Assembly: GCF_004349135.1 (NCBI RefSeq)
Contig: NZ_SMFN01000005.1
Location: forward strand, 1 to 64,000
Direction: 5' to 3'
Source: Flavobacterium sandaracinum
GTDB taxonomy: Bacteria > Bacteroidota > Bacteroidia > Flavobacteriales > Flavobacteriaceae
Length of the DNA: 64,000 nt
Shown here: positions 30,142 to 38,720 of the stretch, piece by piece
Numbering within the stretch: the first letter of the stretch is position 1
Layout: the number at the start of each line of letters is the position of its first letter
The notes under the pieces: model-generated
Database searches by the model: none
Seen by the model: the letters and a program-made list of their open reading frames with translations, nothing else
What the model was told of the DNA's origin: nothing
Program-made: the position numbers and the translations under genes

Positions 30142-30525
30142 TTACATCCATTTTGACAGAAAATCAATCAACTCTTCTCGTAAATCTTTGAATATTTTTT
30201 CGAAAATAGCGATGTTTTCGCGGTGTTTTTTATGATCTGAAAATTTTTCATACTCAATATTAGCAGCATTTTTACTTATGGCTCCTTCAAGAAAAGATTC
30301 GTGACTTTCTATATCATGATTTAAAATATCAATCTGTTCGTTCTGGATAACAAGCAGATTTTGAAAGTGGTCTATAGCGGAGCGTACCTCATTTGAAGTG
30401 TTTTTAGTAGCTACTTCAGCTAGTCGATTTGCAATAATGGAAAGTTCGTCTTTGTAAAACAAAAGCTTGTTTATCCATGTTTTGTGCTCTTCGTGTAATT
30501 CATAAATTGTTTTTGAAGTTTCCAT
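30142..30525 (-). CDS. Hypothetical all-helical protein
   Basis: A 127-residue protein, rich in charged residues and predicted to be mostly alpha helix or coiled coil. It has no signal peptide, cysteine or catalytic motif that I recognise. The pattern (HEEHKTWINKLLFYKDEL near the start and repeated heptads) suggests a four-helix bundle. It stands alone between the CstB-like 2 and TSUP 2 promoters with no dyad of its own. Function unknown. Confidence 0.65.
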   Translation of the reverse strand: METSKTIYELHEEHKTWINKLLFYKDELSIIANRLAEVATKNTSNEVRSAIDHFQNLLVIQNEQIDILNHDIESHESFLEGAISKNAANIEYEKFSDHKKHRENIAIFEKIFKDLREELIDFLSKWM

Positions 30526-30874
30526 TTTTATTGTTTTATAAAAGGTGAGATTAATTTAGTCCGCATTATTTTAATTAATAATTCAAAATGTAAAAAAAAT
30601 CAAGAAATATAATTCAACGCACTACCATTTAATACAAGTACTAATAAAATAATAGTAGTTAGAACAGTATTACTTTCCTGAAAAATTCGAAATATTTTTA
30701 TAAAAGGGCACTTATAAATTGAACTATTGATTTATTTTTGACCACTAATTTAAGAATATTTTTAATGCAATTAAAATTGTAAGTAGTTTATTTTCAAGTA
30801 TTTATATAATTTTATAGTTAGGGTGTATTTTATACGTTATTTATTTACTTGTAATTCCAAAAGTGTACAAAACG

Positions 30875-30909
30875 AAAAAAATCCCTTTCAATTTTTATCG
30901 AAAGGGATT
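30875..30909 (-). terminator. Terminator downstream of TSUP copy 2
   Basis: AATCCCTTTC at 30880-30889 pairs with GAAAGGGATT at 30900-30909, with a T run on the reverse strand. It lies about 140 bases past the TSUP stop. The rest of 30526-31051 is AT-rich and shows no gene. Confidence 0.75.
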
Positions 30910-31051
30910 CCTATTTTAAGTGGTATGGATTTTTTATTTTTGATGAACAGCATGCACTAAATCGACAAAGTGGTTGTAACGGAGACTACTATTTTAATTA
31001 AAAAAATCTCATTGCGCCAAATCACTTCTATGGTTTTGTAGTCCACTCTGT

Positions 31052-31849
31052 TTATTTTAGAAAAAGCTCTTTGGTTATAATGTAAATTCCCATCACTAAA
31101 ACAAACCAACCAAAAGCGGGTTTAAGTTTCGCTCCATCTACTTTTTTAGATAATGCAGTACCAATGAAGATACCAACAATGGCAAAGGCTGAAATCGTAA
31201 ATAGGAATTGCCAATTTACTCCATTTTCACCACTTTCGCCAAAGAAACCAATCAACGATTTAGCCGCAATAATTACTAATGAAGTTCCAACGGCCTCTTT
31301 CATGGGCAATTTGCTCAAAATTACTAAGGCAGGAATAATTAAAAAACCACCTCCAGCACCTACTAATCCCGTGATTATTCCAACGACTGCTCCTTCAAGA
31401 AGTATAATTGGGTAGTTGAACTTTTGTGCTTGTGGTGCTTCCATTGAGTTTTTTTTGTCTTTTTTTATCATGCTGTACGAAGCAAAAATCATGATAACAG
31501 CAAAAAGTAACATTAAAAATAAATCTTTGGTCAAGGTAAAATTATCAGTAGAAAATAAAACTTTAGGAATTGCAGGAACGATTAAAGCTCGTGTAGTAAA
31601 AACGGCAATAATTGACGGAATACCAAAGACAATGGCTGTTTTGATATTTACCAACCCTTTTTTGAAGTAACCCACAGAACCCACAGCGCTTGTAAGTCCG
31701 ACAATAAATAGCGAGTAAGCTGTTGCTAAAACAGGCTCAATAGTAAATAAATAAACTAAAACGGGGACCGTAAGAATGCTTCCGCCACCGCCAATTAGTC
31801 CTAACGCTACGCCTATAAGTATTGAAGAAAAATACCCGATATATTCCAT
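31052..31849 (-). CDS. TauE/SafE (TSUP) family anion permease, copy 2
   Basis: A 265-residue membrane protein homologous to copy 1, with VALGLIGGGGSILTVP and GIITGLVGAGGGFLIIP repeats and about eight helices. I take ATG 31849 (MEYIGYF) as the start because it matches copy 1; an ATG two codons earlier is also present. Likely exports sulfite or a related anion. It is monocistronic and carries its own shared dyad at 31869-31912. Confidence 0.9.
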   Translation of the reverse strand: MEYIGYFSSILIGVALGLIGGGGSILTVPVLVYLFTIEPVLATAYSLFIVGLTSAVGSVGYFKKGLVNIKTAIVFGIPSIIAVFTTRALIVPAIPKVLFSTDNFTLTKDLFLMLLFAVIMIFASYSMIKKDKKNSMEAPQAQKFNYPIILLEGAVVGIITGLVGAGGGFLIIPALVILSKLPMKEAVGTSLVIIAAKSLIGFFGESGENGVNWQFLFTISAFAIVGIFIGTALSKKVDGAKLKPAFGWFVLVMGIYIITKELFLK

Positions 31850-31868
31850 AATCATAAATTTTATGATG

Positions 31869-31912
31869 CAAAGATTAGCCGTTTAAATTTTGTGTACAGT
31901 AACATTTATCAC
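31869..31912 (-). promoter_or_regulatory. Crp/Fnr-type operator and -7 element for TSUP copy 2 (site E)
   Basis: Dyad GTAACATTTATCAC at 31899-31912, centre 31905.5. The reverse-strand AATCTTTG at 31876-31869 keeps TTTG; its last G is 36.5 bp from the centre, as at the other four sites. The leader would be very short. Confidence 0.68.
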
Positions 31913-32005
31913 ACAGCTGTTTTTATCTTTATTATAGTGATGGATATGCAAATAAAAAACTGTGTATTCAGTTATGCTACATTTTATAATTAATTGGTTG
32001 TTACG

Positions 32006-32434
32006 TTTTTTAATAGTTGAATGATTCAGAGTTGAGTGCCTTCTTTTTTTATTGTACCAAATCTCAATAATTGGTAAGACTTCCTGTTTCATTAGTTTTT
32101 AGAATGAGTTTGTTTTTATAAATCAATTGTTTCTCTAGTTCGCTATGGCTCGAGTCCGTTTTTTAAGAATTTAAAGAGCATTTTGCTACAGTAAGGTATC
32201 TTTGAATTTCTTATTCAGCTCATGGATTTTTTCTTGTGCGGTAATTAGCTTTTAATTTCCTTTTCCAAGAAAACTTGCCTTCCAAAACTCCTCAAAATCT
32301 TTCCACCCTGTATACAATTGGGGAGCCGTTATACCTAATTATAGGGTGAATTCTAACTTAGTTGTTCAATCATAACTTAATTGAACTGCTACTTTTTTAA
32401 AACCTCTGAAGTAAATTTTGCGGTATTGTCTCAT
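32006..32434 (-). pseudogene. Decayed IS3-family transposase (orfA start joined to orfB end)
   Basis: The reverse strand shows, from ATG 32434, pieces of an IS3 orfA product in shifting frames: KFTSEV, VAVQL, LGITAPQLYTG, KDFEEFWKASFLGKGN, LITAQEKIHELNKKFKDTLL. It then passes directly into the C-terminal end of orfB, SELEKQLIYKNKL and EVLPIIEIWYNKKRRHSTLN. Most of orfB, including the catalytic core, is gone, and there are several stops and frameshifts. The element lies inside the remains of a dinB gene. The frame 31883-32092 is only the tail of this remnant plus unrelated sequence. Confidence 0.8.
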
Positions 32435-32462
32435 AAGTTAAATTAAGATCTATTTCTTAATT

Positions 32463-32619
32463 CCACCTATGGATTAAGTTGGTATATCGGACTGCGAACA
32501 AGAAGCAACAACACCTTGATCACCACCAATAATATACGTAATAGATTCTAGTTACGAGTTGTTCAATCTTTCGTAGAAAAAAAAGTATCCAAATCCATAG
32601 CTACAATTGCACGTGCCAT
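32463..32619 (-). pseudogene. dinB: 5' remnant of DNA polymerase IV (dinB)
   Basis: The reverse strand begins MARAIVAMDLDTFF at ATG 32619, shifts frame in a run of eight T, and continues ERLNNS-stop-LESITYIIGGDQGVVASCS. This is the unmistakable N terminus of a Y-family polymerase (DLDTFF..ERL; IIGG..GVVASCS). Only about 50 codons remain; an IS3 remnant follows and no later part of dinB is found. It is divergent from an S24 repressor across 83 bases, an arrangement I know from Bacteroidota translesion loci. The repressor has outlived its target. Confidence 0.85.
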
Positions 32620-32668
32620 TTTATTTCTTTTTAGAATATAAAGTAGTACAGATGCTAACATTATTTAG

Positions 32669-32700
32669 TATATTTGTTGTTCTAAATTATAACAAATTTA
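32669..32700. promoter_or_regulatory. Overlapping divergent promoters and operator between dinB remnant and S24 repressor
   Basis: Plus-strand TATATTTG at 32669-32676 serves the repressor; reverse-strand TAAATTTG at 32700-32693 faces dinB. Both fit TAnnTTTG. They are joined by the dyad TTTGTT (32673-32678), 12 bases, AACAAA (32691-32696), which covers both -7 elements. A protein bound there would block both promoters, so this is the best candidate operator of the S24 protein. Confidence 0.55.
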
Positions 32701-32702
32701 TT

Positions 32703-33479
32703 ATGTCGTTATTTTCAGACAATATCAGAGCCTTGCGTGTGAAGCACAAAATTTCACAGGAAAAAGTAGCCGAAAGCCTCATGATTACTAGGGGTCGCTA
32801 TGTGAAGTACGAAGACGGAACTTCCGAAGCGCCTTATGAAATCCTAAAAAAAATGGGTCAATATTATCAAATCAGTATTGATTTATTACTGTCTGTTGAT
32901 ATGCGAAAAATTGAAGTTTCTGATTTATTAAAACTCGAAAATAACCGACTCATTTTGCCTATTCAAGTAGATCAAATGGGCGAAAACTGCATTGAAGTAG
33001 TAACCCAAAAAGTAAAAGCAGGATACTTAAATGGATATGCTGATCCCGAATATATCGAACAATTACAACAAATATCCTTACCGTTTTTAGGCGTGGGCAA
33101 ATACCGTGGTTTTCCCGTAGAAGGGGATTCCATGCCACCGCACCAAGACGGCGATATTATCGTGGGACGTTACGTAGAAGGTTTGGGTGAAGTTTTAGAT
33201 GGGAAAACGTATATTTTCATTACCAGAAGTGAAGGAATGGTATACAAACGACTCAATAAAAACAACAAAAATGCCTTGGTACTAGCATCAGATAATTATT
33301 TCTATCCGCCTTACGAAGTCAAAGCGTCCCATATTCTTGAAATTTGGGAATACCAGTGCAGCATTGCCAGAAGCGACAAACGGACTGAAGCACTGGAAAG
33401 TGATACGATCAAAAACATGTTTGTTGAATTAAAGAAAGATCTAGCTGAGGTAAAAAACAGTATTGGTTTAACAAATTAA
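32703..33479 (+). CDS. XRE/S24-family (LexA-like, CI-like) transcriptional repressor
   Basis: A 258-residue regulator. Residues 5-60 form a Cro/CI helix-turn-helix (RVKHKISQEKVAESLMITRG). Residues about 125-215 are an S24 peptidase domain with the catalytic pair Ser143 (GDSMPPHQDGD) and Lys182 (VYKRLNK); an Ala-Gly at 106-107 could be the self-cleavage site. Such proteins release DNA-damage genes after RecA-stimulated cleavage. I start at ATG 32703; the longer frame from 32607 begins with TTG, runs through the promoter and lacks homology. The divergent dinB is destroyed, so its present targets are unclear. Confidence 0.88.
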   Translation: MSLFSDNIRALRVKHKISQEKVAESLMITRGRYVKYEDGTSEAPYEILKKMGQYYQISIDLLLSVDMRKIEVSDLLKLENNRLILPIQVDQMGENCIEVVTQKVKAGYLNGYADPEYIEQLQQISLPFLGVGKYRGFPVEGDSMPPHQDGDIIVGRYVEGLGEVLDGKTYIFITRSEGMVYKRLNKNNKNALVLASDNYFYPPYEVKASHILEIWEYQCSIARSDKRTEALESDTIKNMFVELKKDLAEVKNSIGLTN

Positions 33480-33503
33480 CAACTAAATATTTGAGATTGA
33501 TAG

Positions 33504-33750
33504 TGTCACTTCGAGCGTAGTCGAGAAGCATTACTCTAGGTAAAAGTTATAATTCAATTTCAATCAAAATACTGTTACTTCGAGCGCAGTCGAGAAGCAT
33601 TACTTTAGGTAAAAGTTATAATTCAATTTCAATCAAAACACTGTTACTTCGAGCGCAGCCGAGAGGTATTACTCAACATAAAAGGTATAATTCAATTTCA
33701 ATCAAAACACTGTCACTTCCAGCGCAGTCGAGAAGCCTTCCTTACCATAA
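33504..33750 (+). repeat. Tandem repeat, period 69 bp, about 3.6 units
   Basis: Units start at 33504, 33573, 33642 and 33711, exactly 69 bases apart, the last cut short by the start codon of the next gene. Each opens with TGTTACTTCGAGCGCAGTCG, which holds the imperfect palindrome CTTCGAGCGCAGTCGAGAAG, followed by AT-rich sequence ending in AATTCAATTTCAATCAAAA. Units differ at several positions, so the array is not brand new. It separates the S24 repressor gene from the exonuclease gene. Confidence 0.9.
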
Positions 33751-33751
33751 A

Positions 33752-35146
33752 ATGAAAAAACAAGAATACGCCATAGTAGATATTGAAACCACAGGCGGCA
33801 ATGCCACACACAGCCGCATTACTGAAATTGCCATTATTATTCACGATGGTGAGAAAGTGATTGATCGCTGGGAGACTTTAGTTAATCCTCAAAAACACAT
33901 ACCCGACGCTATTTTTGCCTTGACGGGTATTACCAATGAAATGGTACGTGAAGCACCTATTTTTGATTTAATTTCAGATCAAGTTTTTGAACTTTTAAAA
34001 GATCGGGTATTTGTGGCTCACAATGTTAATTTTGACTATTCCTTTGTTCGTCATGAACTAGAACGAGCCGGATTAAAGTGGACTGCAAAAAAATTATGTA
34101 CCGTACGAGCAGCACGAAAAATTAAGCCCGGATTGCCATCTTACAGTTTGGGAAGACTTTGTAGCTCCTTAGATATCGATTTAGAGAACCGCCACCGTGC
34201 AGGAGGTGATGCTGATGCAACTGCCATTTTGTTAAGCCGATTATTGGAATGGGACCATGAAAAAGTAATGGATGTCATGATTAAAAAAACATCCCAAGAG
34301 CAGCAATTACCACCTAATTTACCAAAAGAAGATTTTGATCAATTACCAGATAAACCAGGAGTGTATTATTTTTATGATGAACATAAAAAAGTAGTATACA
34401 TAGGCAAAGCAGTTAACTTAAAAAAACGAGTGTCATCCCATTTTGGAGGACATAAAATTACACCGCAAAGGCAACACTTCTTACGGGATATCTACGCCAT
34501 TACTTATGAAGTTTGCGGTACAGAACTAATGGCTTTGTTACTCGAATGCAGTGAAATAAAACAATTGTGGCCCATTCATAATAAAGCTTTGAAACGCTTT
34601 GAACCAAAATTTGGATTGTTCGAATACGAAGCAAGAAATGGATACCGATACTTGGCAATAGGGAAGCTGGCTAAAAATCAAAATTGTCTTGAAACTTTTG
34701 ATAGTATTTATCGTGGTATAAATCTATTGCAAGAATTAGCCAAACAATTTGAAATTGATCAAAGGTTTTGCAAATACGGAAGTATGTCCGATGGCGTTTT
34801 TACAACTCATAATGATACGGCAGCCTTACCTGAAATCGAGGTACATAACGATACAATTCAAGTAGCAATTGATTTTTATTTGAATAGCAGACCCAGTTTT
34901 GCGATTATTGACAAAGGAAGAACAACGGATGAACGCAGTTGCATTTGGGTCGAAAACGGACATTTTTTTGGTATGGGTTATTTGGATTCAGATCTAGTAA
35001 TTACTGATCCATCTCAAGTCAAAGAGTATGTTACGCCTTGTAAATCAAATCAATATATCATGCAACTCATCTTTTCTCATGCACAAAAGTATCCTCGAAC
35101 CGTTCATATTCAGAAAAGGGATGATAATTTTGTGGCGTTTGAGTAA
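33752..35146 (+). CDS. DnaQ-like 3'-5' exonuclease fused to a UvrC-type GIY-YIG nuclease
   Basis: A 464-residue nuclease. The N-terminal DEDDh exonuclease has Asp10/Glu12 (IVDIETTGG), Asp95 (AHNVNFDYSF) and His148/Asp153 (RHRAGGDADA). A GIY-YIG domain follows at about 205-285 (GVYYFYDEHKKVVYIGKAVN). The C-terminal 170 residues have no motif I know. Both halves are known from DNA polymerase III epsilon and UvrC, so a repair or DNA-processing role is likely. Located beside a damage-type repressor and the dinB remnant. Its start codon lies one base past the tandem repeats. Confidence 0.92.
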   Translation: MKKQEYAIVDIETTGGNATHSRITEIAIIIHDGEKVIDRWETLVNPQKHIPDAIFALTGITNEMVREAPIFDLISDQVFELLKDRVFVAHNVNFDYSFVRHELERAGLKWTAKKLCTVRAARKIKPGLPSYSLGRLCSSLDIDLENRHRAGGDADATAILLSRLLEWDHEKVMDVMIKKTSQEQQLPPNLPKEDFDQLPDKPGVYYFYDEHKKVVYIGKAVNLKKRVSSHFGGHKITPQRQHFLRDIYAITYEVCGTELMALLLECSEIKQLWPIHNKALKRFEPKFGLFEYEARNGYRYLAIGKLAKNQNCLETFDSIYRGINLLQELAKQFEIDQRFCKYGSMSDGVFTTHNDTAALPEIEVHNDTIQVAIDFYLNSRPSFAIIDKGRTTDERSCIWVENGHFFGMGYLDSDLVITDPSQVKEYVTPCKSNQYIMQLIFSHAQKYPRTVHIQKRDDNFVAFE

Positions 35147-35748
35147 TCGTAAAAATTTGGTAAACAACAACTTATAACTATACTAAAAGATAATAACTTA
35201 ATCCTACCAAACAGAATTTCGTGGTTTTCCTTATCACTCCAAGTTAGCCTTAAATATAGAAAAGCACTTTATTAAAAAATTAAGGACAAACAGGAATTTA
35301 CTCTATATATAAGTAATAAAAAAGTAAACAAAAAAGGGAATTTGTCACATTGGTGTTCGGCAGTAATTTAAAATATCTAATGTTGTCAATCAAACTCCCA
35401 TAATAATTAGTATGTTTTTTTTTAATTATATGATAATGAATAAATTAATGTAATAGTTATTAATCGAAATTTAGAATCTTACTCCGAACTTATAAGGGCC
35501 TAAATATTGCGGTAATAGGTGGTTTTTTTAATAGCCATGCCTTTACTTTTAATAATGCTACTAAGCTTGTTGTATTATTTTGATATTGAACATAAAGAAT
35601 AGTTTACTTATTGAATGGAAGATTGTTTTATATTTTGTTTGTTTACTGCGTACTGCTTAAATTGACAGCGTTTTTAATCTAAGTTAGTCATCAAATAGTA
35701 TAAGTAAGCAATCGTTGATTTGATTACTTTTGGAATAAAAATAAAAAA
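35147..35748. other. Gene-free AT-rich stretch upstream of the OsmC gene
   Basis: About 600 bases with no supportable gene. A perfect TACTTTTG -7 element at 35725-35732 sits 16 bases before the OsmC start and is its likely promoter. A short open stretch near 35508-35600 (IAVIGGFFNSHAFTF) is too small and unfamiliar to call. Confidence 0.5.
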
Positions 35749-36219
35749 ATGAGTTTTAAACATATATTCAAAGCAAAATTGGACTGGTTTTTAGTTAAAA
35801 GTGAGCAGGGTCCTACTTCTAAAAAGTCTAGTAAAAGCCATAGCATTACGATAGCAGGGAAGCCTATTTTAAATGTTTCGGCTGCTAAGGCTTTCAAAGG
35901 AGATTCAACTTTGTATAATCCTGAAGATTTATTATTGAGCAGTATCGTTTCCTGCCACATGATGTCCTATTTATATGTTTGTTCTCAAAACGGAATCGAA
36001 GTGCTGTCTTACACTGATGCGGCTGAGGCAACGCTTGAAGTTTTAGATAACGGTAGCGGACGCTTTATTGAAGTACGCTTGTATCCAAAAGTAGTCATAA
36101 CACAAAAAGAAAAAATAGCCGAAGCACTACGTTTACATCAAAAAGCAAACGAACTTTGTTTTATTGCCAACTCCTGTAGTTTTCCAATTCTTCATGAACC
36201 AAGTTGTGAACTAGGATAA
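35749..36219 (+). CDS. OsmC-family peroxiredoxin-like protein
   Basis: A 156-residue OsmC/Ohr-superfamily protein. Cys69 in SSIVSCHMMSYL is the usual first redox cysteine; Cys137 and Cys143 in ELCFIANSCSFPI cover the second. Family members reduce organic hydroperoxides with thiols. This subgroup (YhfA/OsmC-like, LLLSSIVSCHMM) is common in Bacteroidota. Cytoplasmic and monocistronic, with a TACTTTTG element just upstream. Confidence 0.9.
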   Translation: MSFKHIFKAKLDWFLVKSEQGPTSKKSSKSHSITIAGKPILNVSAAKAFKGDSTLYNPEDLLLSSIVSCHMMSYLYVCSQNGIEVLSYTDAAEATLEVLDNGSGRFIEVRLYPKVVITQKEKIAEALRLHQKANELCFIANSCSFPILHEPSCELG

Positions 36220-36723
36220 TTTCGTAGAAGTTAAATAAAGAATTTGTAAGGTTTCGCGTAATTTATTTACATTTCAATTGTGTTCGGCTTCTATTTTTTA
36301 GATGATGAAAGAAAAAGAGTCCAACTAAAAGTGAAAGAGGTGATTATGAATACAGCTAGGGAAGAAACAGCAAACGATGAAGTTGCGATAAACAAAACGG
36401 CTAAGAAAAGAAATACCGAAACAATTCTTCTTCGTGCCAATAAAAATAATTTAAGAGACTCTACATAAGCCATAACTCTTGAAAAACCGAAGTTTTTATT
36501 TAAATAGTGGCTTGCTAAAAGAGTAAAGTCTAAAAACTGATGAATTACTCGAAAATAAGAGCTGTCACTTACTTCAAAATGAGGGGATTTATTAGTTGGT
36601 TTTTTCATTGTTTTTTATGTATTTACCCAAAGTTACGAATTCAAATTTTACTCTCCTACTTTTCTACCAACAACTTATAGTCCAAAAATACCAGCATTGT
36701 AATAATGCATACTCCTTGATTCG
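36220..36723. other. Intergenic stretch between the OsmC gene and ssrA
   Basis: Overlapping short frames exist on both strands (36280-36468 plus, 36291-36608 minus), but neither has a good start, homology that I recognise, or coding-like composition. I see no gene here. Confidence 0.5.
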
Positions 36724-36763
36724 AAAAAAAAATGCCTTGCAAATCAAAGATTTACAAGGCATT
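36724..36763 (-). terminator. Rho-independent terminator of ssrA
   Basis: AATGCCTTG at 36731-36739 pairs with CAAGGCATT at 36755-36763; on the reverse strand a run of T follows. It lies four bases past the mature tmRNA end. Confidence 0.92.
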
Positions 36764-36766
36764 TTG

Positions 36767-37160
36767 TGGAGTCGCCGAGAATCGAACTCGGGTCCAAACA
36801 AGCAACTAAAAAGCTTTCTACGCGTTTATTTCCTGATTGAGTTTTCGATAGTGTGCTAGGCCAGAAACAGCCACACGCTACTTATCTTCTTAATTTTGAA
36901 ATCCACCCGAAGCTCATGGAAATCTAGGTCTATTTTTACGGTTCCCCTTATCTGAACGCCACAAACCAAGGCTTTCAAGGAGAATCCAGCTTTCCTATCT
37001 GATAGGAACGTGGCTTAATCGTACTATAATTCGGATTATGCAGCTAAAGCGTAGTTATTTTCGCCGTGTAAAATGGTAAGATCTTATATTTACGAGCAAG
37101 GTCTCAATGCTCGACGTGCTTACTTATCAATTCGACTTGCTGTCAAAACCAGTCGACCCC
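36767..37160 (-). ncRNA. ssrA: Transfer-messenger RNA (tmRNA)
   Basis: Reverse-strand RNA of about 394 nt. The 5' end GGGGTCGACTGGTTTTGACA and the 3' end GGGTTCGATTCTCGGCGACTCCA-type arm (T loop GTTCGATTC) pair as the tRNA-like acceptor stem (GGGGTCG with CGACTCC). The tag frame is at 37065-37036: GGC GAA AAT AAC TAC GCT TTA GCT GCA TAA, giving GENNYALAA after the charged alanine. The genome does not encode CCA (the next bases are CAA), so it must be added. It frees stalled ribosomes and tags their products for proteolysis. Promoter-like TATATTTG lies at 37208-37201. Confidence 0.97.
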
Positions 37161-37200
37161 ATTATTTAATTTCAAAATTTAAACTTGAATTTTGAGTTTG

Positions 37201-37208
37201 CAAATATA
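37201..37208 (-). promoter_or_regulatory. Likely -7 element of ssrA
   Basis: Reverse-strand TATATTTG fits TAnnTTTG and would start the transcript some 35 bases before the mature 5' end, consistent with later trimming by RNase P. Confidence 0.5.
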
Positions 37209-37271
37209 CACTTTTAAAGTTGAATTTGTATCGCTAATCTTTAAAGACAGTGTTAAAAATCATACCTTTTT

Positions 37272-38471
37272 TTATTCGTCTCGTAATTTGAAAGGATAAT
37301 CTCCAAATAAAACGGCTAATTTCCGAACGTCATACGTTTTGCGCGTAAATTTATTAGATAATGCGATTATAGTAACACCTTCTTTTCGCAAAGTAATATA
37401 GGATGAGGTGTTTCCATGCCACCAACCATTGTGAAAATAAAAATTTTGTCCCGTTTCCCAATTCACCATTCGGATTCCAAGACCATAATTTTTGGTTCCT
37501 TTGCGTTCGTTGCTGTATCCTTTATATACCATAGCTTGCAATGCTGGTGTTAAAAAAGTAGCACTGCTTCTTGCTCTATCAAATTTTAATAAATCTCTAG
37601 GTGTGCTATAGATATTCTTATCGCCATAAATAGCATCTAGATAGTCTTTTCCTATCTCTACTTTGTTTCCTTTATAGGACGTGACAGCAGAATCTTTATC
37701 CTTATCATAATCAAAAACATACGTGTTTTTCATTCCTAAGGGATCAAAAATGATTTGTTTCATGGCCTCTTTGAACGGAAGTTTTGTGATTTTTTCTACT
37801 ATTAAGGCTAACATGGCATAATTAGTATTGCAGTAACTAAAACGGGTGTCAGTTTTGAACTCCAGACCAATATCTTTGGTTGCCATAATCGTCAGGATAT
37901 CCTGATTGGTCAGTATATTGTGTCTGTCCCAAACCGTTTTATCACGATCTGTAAAATAGGCATAATTGCGCATGCCGCTTCTGTGATTGAGTAATGTTTT
38001 TATGGTAACATCTGGATAAGGAAATTCCCTGAGAATGGTGTTGACCTTTTGATCTAGTTCGATTCTTTTGGCATTGACTAATTTCAAAATAGCAGTAGCT
38101 GTAATGACTTTACTAACTGATGCAAGATGCAGTGGTGTGGTCTTATTAATTTCTATCTTATCTCTAAAATTAGCGTACCCTTCGTATTTTTCATAAATAA
38201 TCTGCCCGTTTTTTGCTACCAGAAAACTGCCATTTGCACTATTATTTGGCCAATTTTTTTTGTAAAAAGAGTCAATCTCCTGCTTTTTTGAATTGATATA
38301 CGCGGCAGTGAGCTTGGGCTCTGGTTTAGATAAAGGCTTCATTTTAGGCAATGTACTCTTTGGGAGTTGCGCATCATTTAATTCCACTTTCTTTTTCTCT
38401 TTGGCGCAAGAGCTTAATATCACAAGGAGCAGGAATATATGTAGTATATTTGTTTTTTTTATAAAATTCAT
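37272..38471 (-). CDS. Serine-type beta-lactamase-related lipoprotein
   Basis: A 399-residue exported lipoprotein: signal with lipobox LSSC22. The class C beta-lactamase/DD-peptidase fold shows SxxK at 118-121 (ASVSK), YCN in FSYCNTNYAM, and HNG in FYFHNGWWHG. Such proteins act on peptidoglycan peptides, esters or beta-lactams; a resistance role cannot be read from sequence. I moved the start to ATG 38471 because it gives a proper lipoprotein signal, while the longer frame from 38543 does not. Divergent from the Lys1-like dehydrogenase. Confidence 0.88.
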   Translation of the reverse strand: MNFIKKTNILHIFLLLVILSSCAKEKKKVELNDAQLPKSTLPKMKPLSKPEPKLTAAYINSKKQEIDSFYKKNWPNNSANGSFLVAKNGQIIYEKYEGYANFRDKIEINKTTPLHLASVSKVITATAILKLVNAKRIELDQKVNTILREFPYPDVTIKTLLNHRSGMRNYAYFTDRDKTVWDRHNILTNQDILTIMATKDIGLEFKTDTRFSYCNTNYAMLALIVEKITKLPFKEAMKQIIFDPLGMKNTYVFDYDKDKDSAVTSYKGNKVEIGKDYLDAIYGDKNIYSTPRDLLKFDRARSSATFLTPALQAMVYKGYSNERKGTKNYGLGIRMVNWETGQNFYFHNGWWHGNTSSYITLRKEGVTIIALSNKFTRKTYDVRKLAVLFGDYPFKLRDE

Positions 38472-38657
38472 TTCTGTAGTGCTAGAAGGGCAAATATATA
38501 GAATCAATGTGTTTTGATTCCCTGTTTTTTTAAACCTTAACACTATTTTACCAGATGCTTTTGATTACAATTACTGTATCATTATGTGCGTCAGTGTATA
38601 GTGGGATTGCAAATTATAGATTTTACTGAAAAATAAATTCAATTTCGTTTAAATTGT

Positions 38658-38665
38658 TATATTTG
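38658..38665 (+). promoter_or_regulatory. Likely -7 element of the Lys1-like dehydrogenase gene
   Basis: TATATTTG matches TAnnTTTG and leaves a leader of about 50 bases. No clear TTG -33 element stands at the usual distance. Confidence 0.4.
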
Positions 38666-38720
38666 TAACAAATAAACACAATAAAGTTATATTAAATAAA
38701 TTTTAAAGCGCACAAGAGAT

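Noticed and set aside
19707..31912. Search by eye for soxYZ, soxXA, sqr or a CsoR/CstR regulator in the sulfur blocks
   Set aside because: None of the genes there shows the corresponding motifs; their absence here says nothing about the rest of the genome.
31883..32092. 69-codon frame with YNKKRRHSTLN
   Set aside because: Only its first third is transposase; the rest is read-through of flanking DNA, so it is part of the IS3 remnant and not a gene.
32607..32702. Longer N terminus for the S24 repressor
   Set aside because: It would begin with TTG and translate the promoter and operator region.
33504..33750. CRISPR-like array
   Set aside because: The whole 69-base unit is repeated, with no variable spacers, and no cas gene is near.
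36280..36608. Two overlapping short frames on opposite strands (62 and 105 codons)
   Set aside because: The plus frame has no ATG, neither shows a known family, and both occupy AT-rich intergenic sequence.
36767..36800. Apparent 3' half of a tRNA gene
   Set aside because: The T arm and acceptor belong to the tmRNA, whose tag frame and 5' end are present.
38656..38669. GTTAT-ATTT-GTAAC, resembling the sulfur dyad
   Set aside because: It departs from GTnAC at one half-site and coincides with the -7 element of the dehydrogenase gene, so it lacks the common spacing.
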